From Verrucomicrobiota bacterium (GTDB lineage: Bacteria; Verrucomicrobiota; Verrucomicrobiia; Chthoniobacterales; UBA10450): DNA of 42,854 bases. The stretch spans positions 1-42,854 of the forward strand of contig QHPE01000167.1 in assembly GCA_003218945.1 (NCBI GenBank), in the 5' to 3' direction. This document shows, piece by piece, positions 24,701 to 31,775 of the stretch (its first letter is position 1; each line of letters begins with the position of its first letter). Both the position numbers and the translations under genes were made by a program. The notes below the pieces were generated by a model. That model made no database searches. It worked only from the letters and a program-made list of their open reading frames with translations, and was not told where the DNA came from.

Positions 24701-26661
24701 ATGCCTCAACTCGATCGTAACTCTCAAAAAGAGAACAGACAGCGCGGGAGCGAACCGAATTTTAACTGGCGCGGCGTCGTTCTCATCGTGATCGCCTTCA
24801 GTCTAATCGCGATGGCCATGCTTTTCTACCGGGGAGGGATGCAACCGGTCGAAGACGTGCCGTATAACCGTTTTCTCGAGCTGTTGGAAAACAAACAGAT
24901 CGTTAACGACAAGAACTACCCGCTTCAGCTGGTCGTCGAGGATGGTCGGCCAACCCAAACCTTGCGCGGTGCGTACGTCCGCCAGGGCGCAGGCGCAGCG
25001 CCGTCACAGCCCGTCCCGTTTCACACCACGGTCTATCTGAATTTCACAAATGATCTTCAGAAGAAACTCGCCGACGCTGGGATGCAGCCCGCGATCAAAA
25101 CAGAATCCAACATGCTGGCGCAGACAGTGGTCGGTTTCCTGCCGATCGCGCTTTTCCTCCTGGTCCTGTATTTCCTGTTTCGCCAGCAAATCCGGATGGC
25201 TGGCAAAGGCGCGCTCAACTTCGGTAAATCCAAGGCGCGCATGCTCGCCCGTGACAAGAACAAGATCACTTTTCGCGACGTCGCCGGCGTAGAGGAAGCC
25301 AAGGACGAAGTACAGGAACTGGTTGAGTTTCTGCGTGATCCGAAAAAGTTTCAGAAACTCGGTGGCCGTATTCCCAAGGGCGTTCTGATGGTCGGGCCGC
25401 CTGGCACCGGCAAGACCCTGTTGGCGCGCGCGATCGCTGGCGAAGCGGATGTGCCGTTCTTCTCCATCAGCGGTTCGGATTTCGTGGAGATGTTCGTCGG
25501 CGTGGGCGCCTCGCGCGTCCGCGACATGTTCGAGCAGGGCAAGAAATCCGCCCCTTGCATCATTTTCATCGACGAAATTGACGCGGTCGGCCGTCACCGC
25601 GGCCACGGCGTGGGCGGCGGACACGACGAACGCGAGCAGACATTGAACGCCTTGCTAGTAGAGATGGACGGATTCGACACACAAGAGGGCGTGATCATCA
25701 TCGCGGCGACGAACCGGCCGGACGTTCTTGACCCGGCATTGCTGCGACCGGGACGCTTCGATCGCCAGATCACCGTGAATCTACCGGATGTGAAAGGCCG
25801 CGAAGAAATCCTGCGTGTCCACGCAAAGAAAGTGAAGCTCGCTGAGGGCGTCGACCTTGCCGTGATCGCACGCGGAACACCCGGTTATTCCGGCGCGGAA
25901 CTGGCGAATGTCATCAACGAGGCGGCGTTACTCGCTGCGCGCCGCGGATTGAAAGGAATCACACTGGCCGAGTTGGAGGAAGCACGCGACAAAGTTCGCT
26001 GGGGCAAAGAACGCCGGAGCCTCGCGCTGAGCGAGAAAGAAAAACAAAATACCGCGTATCACGAAGCTGGCCACGCGCTTTTGCTGGTGCTTCTCCCGCA
26101 CACTGAGCCCTTGCACAAGGTCACCATCATCCCGCGGGGGCGCGCCCTCGGCGTGACGATGCAATTGCCGGAGGCCGACCGGCACACCTACACGCGCGAG
26201 TTCCTCGACGCGCAGATCGCGATCCTGATGGGCGGCCGTGTGGCAGAGGAGCTCTTCCTGCGCCAGATGACGAGCGGCGCGGCATGGTCGAATACGGCGA
26301 ACACGAAGATTACGTTTTCCTCGGACGCGACATCTCTCGAGCGCGCGACTACAGTGAAGCGACCGCTGAACAAATCGACCAGGAAGTGCGCAGGCTGATC
26401 GACGACGCCTATCAACTGGCCAAGCACACGCTCGTTACCAATCGCGACACACTCGAAACCATCGCAAAAGCCTTGCTCGAGTACGAGACCCTGGACGGTT
26501 CACAGATCAAAGAGATCATCGATCACGGCCGCCTGATCAATCCGCCGCCCGGCATTAGCTCGACGCCCACCAAGAAACTGCCCGATAAACCGCCCAAGCA
26601 AGTCGTTGCACCCGACGTTGCCCCGCCGCTCCCCGGCGCTCTCGGCGGCGCGCCGGCGTAA
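24701..26661 (+). pseudogene. ftsH: FtsH AAA+ zinc metalloprotease, frameshifted by an internal deletion
   Basis: FtsH degrades misfolded and short-lived membrane and cytosolic proteins. From ATG 24701 ([13 protein letters not shown]) come TM1, a periplasmic domain, TM2, then the AAA module with GPPGTGKT (near residue 232), [12 protein letters not shown] and [20 protein letters not shown], and the protease HEAGH (His near 454). After [10 protein letters not shown] (26267-26281) the frame is lost. It is open to 26398 with a nonsense tail, while the true C-terminus continues in another frame from ATG 26284 ([20 protein letters not shown]). About 25 residues expected between (the NDI-to-MSE-LG helix) are missing; that segment normally holds the Asp third zinc ligand (D495 in E. 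coli). Either the gene is dead with another ftsH elsewhere, or this is an assembly error. Confidence 0.85.
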
Positions 26662-26694
26662 TCCGAGCCGGACTCGCGGTATTCAGAATTGTAG

Positions 26695-26713
26695 GGCAAG
26701 CGCTCCGCTTGCC
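26695..26713. repeat. Hairpin repeat, GGCAAGCG-CTC-CGCTTGCC
   Basis: Perfect 8-bp stem with 3-nt loop, preceded by TTGTAG. A sister element (TGTAGTGGCAGGCGTGTCGCCTGC on the minus strand) lies at 33107-33123. It sits between ftsH and intI and may work as a terminator of ftsH. Confidence 0.55.
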
Positions 26714-27247
26714 AAGGCACAACAATTTTGACACCATCTGCGGTGTGTCGCCCTCCATCGCCGTGGCTTCCTCGCCCAAGCTGCTCGATCGCGTTCGCTG
26801 GCATTTGAGGGTGAGACATTACTCTATCCGCACCGAGCAAGCGTACGTCGATTGGATTCGCCGGTATATTCTCTATCATCGTAAACGCCATCCAAACCAA
26901 ATGGGCGAGAAAGAAATCACCGAATTTCTCACTCATCTCGCGGTTGAAAAACATGTCGCAGCCTCCACTCAGAATCAGGCCTTCAGCGCGCTTTTGTTTC
27001 TGTACCAGCAAATACTCGAGCGAAAACTCGACTTCATCGATAATGTCCAGCGCGTCACGCGCCCGGCCAAACTGCCCGTCGTGTTCACGCCGGCGAAGGC
27101 GCGAGCTGTCTTAGCGCATTTGAAAGGTGATTACCGACTAATGGCAGAACTTCTTTACGGAGCAGGCCTGCGGCTCATGGAATGCGTTCGGTTGCGCGTC
27201 AAAGATGTCGATTTTGGTTATGGGCATGTCACGGTGAGGGATGGTTC

Positions 27248-27261
27248 ACCCCGTGAGATAA
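27248..27261 (+). repeat. Left inverted repeat of the GIY-YIG insertion
   Basis: ACCCCGTGAGATAA, exact reverse complement of 27509-27522. It lies 4 nt before the GIY-YIG start codon, so it is also the leader of that gene. Confidence 0.8.
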
Positions 27262-27265
27262 GAAC

Positions 27266-27524
27266 ATGAGTTCCTACTTCTACGTTTTTACGCTCATTAA
27301 ATGACCAAAGGTTCTATGTCGGATTCACGAAAAACCTACGCAAGAGAGTCCAGGATCACACAAAGGGCTTGGTTCCTTCAACTAAACAACGCAATCCATT
27401 CGAGCTTGTCTATTGGGAGGGCTGCCTCGACCAAACTGATGCCACGCGACGCGAAAAGTATTTGAAGTCGAGCTGGGGAAAACGATACATCAAAAGCCGC
27501 CTACGAAGTTATCTCACGGGGTAA
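27266..27524 (+). pseudogene. Small GIY-YIG endonuclease, one frameshift
   Basis: A single-domain GIY-YIG nuclease of the UPF0213/YhbQ type, about 85 residues. From ATG 27266 the frame gives MSSYFYVFTL, then shifts; the next frame (from 27297) gives LNDQRFYVGFTKNLRKRVQD, an intact second half-motif (YVG), the catalytic Arg region, and KYLKSSWGKRYIKSRLRSYL with LTG at the end. Homologues have one residue between L and LND, so loss of 2 nt explains the shift. The C-terminal SYLTG and the TAA stop are encoded by the right inverted repeat and first bases of intI. Whether it is active elsewhere cannot be told; here it would need frame correction. Confidence 0.75.
27509..27522 (+). repeat. Right inverted repeat of the GIY-YIG insertion
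   Basis: TTATCTCACGGGGT, exact reverse complement of 27248-27261. It encodes the last residues of the GIY-YIG protein, so sequence conservation at this end could be partly a coding constraint. Confidence 0.8.
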
Positions 27525-28082
27525 AAGGCTTGCGCGATCGAGTAACGATGTTGCCAGAGAAATTGCGCCGGTCCCTTCAACTTCATTTGGAGCGCGTGCG
27601 ACAAATTCATCAGCATGATTTGGCGCGAAATGGCGGCAGGTTTTATTTGCCATTCGCGCTGGAGCAAAAATACCGAAACGCGAATCGTTCCTGGCCATGG
27701 CAATATGTTTTCCCCGCTGCAAAAGTGTCAACCGATCCTCGATCCGGCGAGCGGCGGCGACATCATGTGGCGGAGAACAATCTGCAAAAAGCGGTGAAAG
27801 CGGCAATCGAACGGGCTGGCATCAGAAAAGCGGCGAGTTGTCACACGTTCCAGCACAGCTTCGCGACCCATTTCTTGGACAACGAGCAGGACATTCGTAC
27901 GGTTTCAGGAGTTACTCGGCCACAAGGACGTATCCACCACGATGATTTACACCCATGTTTTAAACAAACCTGGCCTGGCCGTGCGCAGCCCATTAGACCT
28001 CGAACCGCTGGCGAGGAGCCGGCGCCCGAATTAGACGGAAAATTTTCCTCCTAATTCTCGTTAGATGTAGAAACAGCTTTCT

Positions 28083-28271
28083 ATGAGCCGCGTCAATATT
28101 CTGCTGTTTGCTTTCCCTGCTGTAGTTCTGCTGTTGTTGCCTTTGCTCTGTTGGCTGGTGGGGTATTGGTTTCAGGAACATGACTTCAGCCTGTATCTGC
28201 TGTGTGTGGGAGCGCAACGCAGCGCAAGCATCCGTGCTTCCGCGCTGACGCCGGCGGCTTCGCCGCGTTGA
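28083..28271 (+). CDS. Possible small hydrophobic protein
   Basis: A 62-codon frame in the 290-bp gap behind intI. The N-terminal part is a clear membrane segment (ILLFAFPAVVLLLLPLLCWL) then VGYWFQEHDFSLYLLCVG; the last 20 residues are Ala/Ser/Arg-rich and come from a GC-rich palindromic stretch, so the true gene may be shorter or broken. No good ribosome site precedes ATG 28083. No family recognised. The rest of the gap holds short palindromes (GCGGC-TTC-GCCGC) and nothing else I can name. Confidence 0.25.
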   Translation: MSRVNILLFAFPAVVLLLLPLLCWLVGYWFQEHDFSLYLLCVGAQRSASIRASALTPAASPR

Positions 28272-28324
28272 AACGTTGAACCCCCGGAGGCTTTGGGATT
28301 GAAGCACGGGTTCCTGTTGCCGCT

Positions 28325-29179
28325 TTAACGCTTTAACGAATTACGAATCACGCGGGCTCGTCGCGCCTCTTCTTCTTTCGCGATTGCGGTTGTCCAACCA
28401 GCAATGTCCTTTGCATTCATATGGACTCGTTCGTCCAAACGGGCGTCCCGAAATTCCCATTCCAGGATGTCCACCAAATATTGCTTTCGCGACAGCAGCG
28501 TGCCGCGACACACGCGATCAGGCGCGGCGGCGGTGGATTCGCTCCGGAGTCGCGCGATCAAATCTTCCGTAATGGCGGCTGGGATATGCGCGCGTTCACC
28601 AGGGTAAATGTAGCCGAATAAGATTAAATGGCTGAGTAAGACTCGCCAATCAGGGCCAAATCGGTCAACCAGATGCAGCCAATCGAGTTCGGCTGCGACG
28701 CATCGAAGAATGTGCGCGATGTCCGCGCCGTCGAAGCGTTCCCTTTCCATGATGAATGCCTTCATCCAAATCATTTCCTCGGGCGCGCAAAGTTTCACAG
28801 GCATATCCAGCAGTTCGTCATGTCGCGCGCGCTCAAACCATGAATCATCGACTTCGCACAATCCGTTTCCGGCCCGAAAAATTAGATCAAGGACGTCTTT
28901 TCCATATTTTGCTTTGGCTAACCAGTGCGGGAATGTCAGTTCGGTTTCGTATCCCGCGCGGGCTAACGCGTCGAGCGCGCCGTTCAAATCATTTGGCCGG
29001 ATATACAGATCGAAATCTTTCGTGCTACGCGACACACCTGCATACACTTCCACCACATACGCGCCGCCGATCAGGAATGGAATCTCCGCAGCCCGCAACA
29101 CAGCCACTGATCTGCAATGAAACCCGTTAGGGCTGCCTCCAGGCTGGATCCCCCGGATTGCCATCGCTGCAGTCATCAC
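28325..29179 (-). CDS. Nucleotidyltransferase-fold protein (AbiEii/MNT-like)
   Basis: A 284-residue protein with the minimal nucleotidyltransferase core: AEIPFLIGGAYVVEVYAGVS, then RSTKDFDLYIRP with the Asp-x-Asp metal pair, and a third acidic strand in GKDVLDLIFRAGN. A helical C-terminal half follows (MKAFIMERERFDGADIAHIL). Such proteins transfer NMPs to proteins, RNA or small molecules; some are toxin halves of type IV systems, others have unknown roles. No antitoxin-like partner is adjacent; the neighbour is a divergent metallophosphoesterase about 100 bp away. The N-terminal 20 residues (PGGSPNGFHCRS) look unusual, so the true start may be the ATG at 29164 or later. Confidence 0.75.
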   Translation of the reverse strand: MMTAAMAIRGIQPGGSPNGFHCRSVAVLRAAEIPFLIGGAYVVEVYAGVSRSTKDFDLYIRPNDLNGALDALARAGYETELTFPHWLAKAKYGKDVLDLIFRAGNGLCEVDDSWFERARHDELLDMPVKLCAPEEMIWMKAFIMERERFDGADIAHILRCVAAELDWLHLVDRFGPDWRVLLSHLILFGYIYPGERAHIPAAITEDLIARLRSESTAAAPDRVCRGTLLSRKQYLVDILEWEFRDARLDERVHMNAKDIAGWTTAIAKEEEARRARVIRNSLKR

Positions 29180-29276
29180 TAGTCATAACGCATGAAAACC
29201 GCGTCACGCGTGCATGGCTGGATAGTGCGCTCGGATGAAACGTCCATGCATGATGCCCGTTTCGTTTCTTAAAGCA

Positions 29277-29996
29277 ATGGCAAAACGAGCATTGCGTATC
29301 GCTGCGACAGCGGATCTTCATTATGCGAAGCATTCGCGTGGAAAGATGCAGGAGGCATTTGCCGAGATATCACAGAGCGCAGATGTGCTGCTGCTTTGCG
29401 GCGATCTCACTGAATACGGGCTTGCCGAGGAAGCGGTGGAACTCGCCGCTGATATTCGCAGCTCGATGAGAATTCCATGCATCGGCGTTATTGGGAATCA
29501 CGACTATGAATCCGGACAGCCGGACGCAGTCGCGAAGATTCTCGATGAAACTGGCGTGACTATGCTCAATGGTGAAGCCGTGGAAATCGCGGGCGTCGGG
29601 TTTGCCGGAATCTGCGGATTTGGCGGCGGATTCGGCCGGCGAATGCTAAACGCCTGGGGTGAGCCGCTGATTAAAGAGTTCGTGCAAGAATCGATCAGCC
29701 ACGCCATTCGTCTCGAGCAGGCGTTGGTCAAGCTGCAGACGGAGCGGCGGATCGTGGTCCTGCATTACTCCCCGATTCGCGCCACGTTGCAGGGCGAAGA
29801 TCCGGAAATTTATCCGTTTCTCGGCTCCAGTCGATTGGAAGAACCGATCAATCGGTTCAAAGTGACGACCGTTTTCCACGGTCATGCGCACAATGGCGCC
29901 CTCGATGGGACGACTTCAACCGGTATTCCCGTTTACAACGTCTCCGCGCCGGCACTGCATAAGAGCGGAAAACCGTACCGAATCGTTGAGCTGTAG
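29277..29996 (+). CDS. Metallophosphoesterase
   Basis: A 239-residue calcineurin-like phosphoesterase with all five metal motifs in order: DLHY (in AATADLHYAKHS), GDLTEYG, GNHDYESG, the His in IVVLHYSP and GHAHNG. The substrate could be a nucleotide, nucleic acid or phosphoprotein and cannot be read. ATG 29277 places the first strand (ALRIAATADLH) at the usual distance; an upstream ATG at 29235 adds 14 unsupported residues. It is divergent from the nucleotidyltransferase gene and may share its promoter region with it. Confidence 0.88.
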   Translation: MAKRALRIAATADLHYAKHSRGKMQEAFAEISQSADVLLLCGDLTEYGLAEEAVELAADIRSSMRIPCIGVIGNHDYESGQPDAVAKILDETGVTMLNGEAVEIAGVGFAGICGFGGGFGRRMLNAWGEPLIKEFVQESISHAIRLEQALVKLQTERRIVVLHYSPIRATLQGEDPEIYPFLGSSRLEEPINRFKVTTVFHGHAHNGALDGTTSTGIPVYNVSAPALHKSGKPYRIVEL

Positions 29997-30010
29997 AGCG
30001 CAAAATTTTG

Positions 30011-30141
30011 GTCATCCCGAGCGAAGTCGAGGGATCCCGGTGCAAAACGCTCAGGTATTTTCCCGGGATTGAAAGCCTGGCCTCGCGGACTTCGTCCACT
30101 GCGTTGCAGCATCGACTCCGCTATGCTCCGCTCGGAATGAC
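30011..30141 (-). repeat. Dispersed palindromic repeat, copy B (131 bp)
   Basis: Bounded by GTCATCCCGAGCGAAGTCGA on the left and the matching GCTCCGCTCGGAATGAC on the right, so the whole unit is a large imperfect inverted repeat. On the minus strand it carries GCTGCAACGCAGTGGACGAA, then GAGGCCAGGCTTTCAATCCC, the same core as copies A and C but without the GAAAGCTTTC palindrome. Confidence 0.75.
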
Positions 30142-30151
30142 GAAAGTACTG

Positions 30152-30664
30152 TTACGTAATAACCCGCCAACTCTCAACATCCGCGCGGGAGTGCGTAGGT
30201 GAAACGCAGCGCACCGCTTTAATTCTGTCAAAAGTGATCTGGGAGAACGGTACAACAATCGATGCGGCGAGCTCGCGCCGGACCGCAGGTTCCAACTTGT
30301 TGTAGAGCAAGCTCAAGTGCGGTTTCAGGTCGTACTGTGAAGAATCCTGCGCAGCGTCGCGAATGATCCCCTTCACGTGGCATAGTTCTGCGGTCAACGC
30401 GAATTGCACAAAAAGCGTTTTGACGAATTCGGCGGATTCCTGAATCCCAAGTGGCTTGAGCTTGATCGGTGTGTATTCACGCTCGGCCTCCGCGAGGGTT
30501 GCCTGGGCCGAATCAGCGCGATCTGCTCCCACATGAAGTGTCACATGCGGCTCGAAGACAGGCGCATCGAATCGGCGCGCAAGATCGTCGATGACTCTGT
30601 GGAAAAACGTGTGCGCCGGCTCCGCAGGTATTAGCCAATAGGCGATGACGGCTCGCCGGGTCAC
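30152..30664 (-). CDS. 2H phosphoesterase (2'-5' RNA ligase / cyclic phosphodiesterase family)
   Basis: A 170-residue protein with two HxTx-type motifs, EPHVTLHVG (about residues 39-47) and KPHLSLLYN (about 115-123; Ser replaces Thr), spaced as in the 2H superfamily. Members hydrolyse or form 2'-5' bonds, or open cyclic nucleotide phosphates such as ADP-ribose cyclic phosphate; this one is most like the plant/yeast CPDase branch in length. Start is GTG 30664. It is 22 bp downstream of the VOC-family gene on the same strand, a likely pair with unknown functional link. Confidence 0.8.
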   Translation of the reverse strand: MTRRAVIAYWLIPAEPAHTFFHRVIDDLARRFDAPVFEPHVTLHVGADRADSAQATLAEAEREYTPIKLKPLGIQESAEFVKTLFVQFALTAELCHVKGIIRDAAQDSSQYDLKPHLSLLYNKLEPAVRRELAASIVVPFSQITFDRIKAVRCVSPTHSRADVESWRVIT

Positions 30665-30686
30665 AAACAGACTAACTCGCCGCGGT

Positions 30687-31142
30687 TCAACTCCACCTCT
30701 GCAACTCTACGATGTTGCCTTCAGGATCGCGCGCATAAACCACACGAAGCAGACCGACACCTTTTACTTCGGCCTCGGCAGTTTCTCCCACTGCCCCGCC
30801 GCCAGCGGCGATCACTCTCTGCAATGCCTGATCGACGTCGTCCACTGCGAAGGCGATGTGTGCGAACCCGCACTGGTTAGACTTCGGCAGTTCGCCTTCG
30901 ATCACCTGATCGTAGCTGAAGATCTCCAGAGTTGGCCCATCCTCCCCATACCCGGGCAAGCGCAGATGAACGCCGCGAAGATGCGCATTTGGAACCGCGT
31001 TCACTTTATCGAGCCACTCGGCACACAGGTCGCGCTCGGGACCTTTGCGTTCGCATCCAAAAACGTCGCAATAGAATCGGACGAGTCTCTTCCAATCTCT
31101 GGCAATCAGATTTGTATGCACGTACTTTGCGCGGATTGGCAT
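30687..31142 (-). CDS. VOC (glyoxalase/bleomycin-resistance) family protein
   Basis: A 151-residue protein of the vicinal-oxygen-chelate fold: KYVHTNLIARDWKRLVRFY (first beta-alpha unit with a metal His), GVHLRLPGY, GFAHIAFAVDDVDQAL (second metal His) and ARDPEGNIVELQRW (metal Glu). It probably binds a divalent metal and acts on a small molecule; the reaction is unknown. The start is fixed by a strong GAGGAGG ribosome site 6 nt before ATG 31142; an in-frame TTG 18 bp upstream lies in that site and is not the start. Confidence 0.85.
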   Translation of the reverse strand: MPIRAKYVHTNLIARDWKRLVRFYCDVFGCERKGPERDLCAEWLDKVNAVPNAHLRGVHLRLPGYGEDGPTLEIFSYDQVIEGELPKSNQCGFAHIAFAVDDVDQALQRVIAAGGGAVGETAEAEVKGVGLLRVVYARDPEGNIVELQRWS

Positions 31143-31182
31143 TCGGTCCTCCTCTAACAAATATCACATTTCATCTGCCGGT

Positions 31183-31313
31183 GTCATTCTGAGCGGAGCG
31201 AAGCTGCAACACGGCCCCGAAAGCTTTCGGGGCGAGGCCAGGGTTTCAATCTCTGATTTTTTTGGATCACTCGATTACAACAACCTGAGATGTTTCGCTT
31301 CGCTCGACATGAC
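31183..31313 (+). repeat. Dispersed palindromic repeat, copy C (131 bp)
   Basis: Starts GTCATTCTGAGCGGAGCGAA, contains the 20-bp palindrome GCCCCGAAAGCTTTCGGGGC at 31214-31233 (identical to copy A), then GAGGCCAGGGTTTCAATC, and ends CGCTTCGCTCGACATGAC, complementary to the start. Same overall length as copy B. It lies between divergent genes. Confidence 0.75.
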
Positions 31314-31343
31314 AGCAGGAGTTACACTTGGCTAAAGGTGATT

Positions 31344-31703
31344 ATGCCGACGAATGTTTTGGGAACAGAATTGAAATGTTGTTGTCGCGACCCAATGACC
31401 GGCTTTTATCGTGACGGTTTCTGTCGCACAGGGCCGGAGGATGTGGGTCAGCACACGGTTTGCGTGAAAGTCACGCAGGAATTTTTGGATTTCTCCGTGC
31501 TGGACGGCAATGACCTCATCACGCCACGCCCGGAGTGGGGTTTTCCCGGATTGAAGCCCGGCGACACGTGGTGCGTGTGTGTTACGCGCTGGAAAAGCGC
31601 GCTTGACCACAATCGCGCCGCGCCGGTCGATCTCGAAGCAACCCATGCTTCCGCGCTCGAATTCATCACGCTCGAAGAGCTAAAGGCGCATGCCCTGAAG
31701 TAA
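31344..31703 (+). CDS. DUF2237 family protein
   Basis: A 119-residue soluble protein with the family's near-fixed motifs: NVLGTELKCCCRDPMTGFYR, DGFCRTGPEDVGQHTVC, then DLITPRPEWGFPGLKPGDTW and CVCVTRW. Conserved Cys clusters suggest metal or redox chemistry, but I know of no demonstrated function. ATG 31344 is chosen because homologues begin a few residues before NVLG; upstream sequence in the same frame is repeat copy C, not protein. Confidence 0.85.
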   Translation: MPTNVLGTELKCCCRDPMTGFYRDGFCRTGPEDVGQHTVCVKVTQEFLDFSVLDGNDLITPRPEWGFPGLKPGDTWCVCVTRWKSALDHNRAAPVDLEATHASALEFITLEELKAHALK

Positions 31704-31775
31704 TAGATTTCAAATAGCTCCCGGGAACCAGCCGCGGTTGAATTCAAGTGAGTTTGCCGCCACGCTTAGTGCGAA

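Larger units (their letters stand above)
27245..27522 (+). mobile_element. 278-bp insertion with 14-bp terminal inverted repeats carrying a GIY-YIG gene
   Basis: The intI reading frame is split here. ACCCCGTGAGATAA (27248-27261) and its exact reverse complement TTATCTCACGGGGT (27509-27522) bound a block that contains only one small GIY-YIG gene. Removing 27245-27522 joins GAT GG to A AAA GGC and gives RDGKGLRDRVTMLPE, which is the IntI consensus, with the frame intact. Three bases (TTC) outside the left repeat appear to belong to the insertion. No target duplication longer than about 2 nt is visible. There is no transposase; mobility by the GIY-YIG nuclease or in trans is inference. Confidence 0.8.
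26745..28034 (+). pseudogene. intI: Integron integrase IntI, interrupted and frameshifted
   Basis: A tyrosine recombinase of the integron type, which would move gene cassettes at attI/attC. The 5' part runs to 27244 with the core-binding domain (LDRVRWHLRVRHYSIRTEQA) and the first catalytic Arg region (LLYGAGLRLMECVRLRVKDV). A 278-bp insertion follows. The rest reads RDRVTMLPEKL, then the IntI-specific extra helix with LPFALEQKYRNANRSWPWQY, then [13 protein letters not shown], where the second catalytic Arg of HxxR is Gln (27851-27853). An extra T at 27903-27905 shifts the frame; corrected, it continues [19 protein letters not shown] with the nucleophile Tyr and stops at 28034. Start is uncertain (GTG 26745, TTG 26709). 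No attC array or cassettes are seen. Surely inactive as written. Confidence 0.9.

Noticed and set aside
27245-27522. The intI insertion read as a self-splicing group I intron or intein
   Set aside because: 278 nt is too short for the usual group I core plus a nuclease gene, the core elements are not visible, and the inserted frame is not continuous with intI as an intein would be. Pairing of the 14-bp ends would form a hairpin, but that alone does not indicate splicing.
28035-28324. attC-like site: GTTAGAT behind intI
   Set aside because: GTTAGAT fits the GTTRRRY core, but I found no matching RYYYAAC partner with a paired stem between, so it is probably chance.
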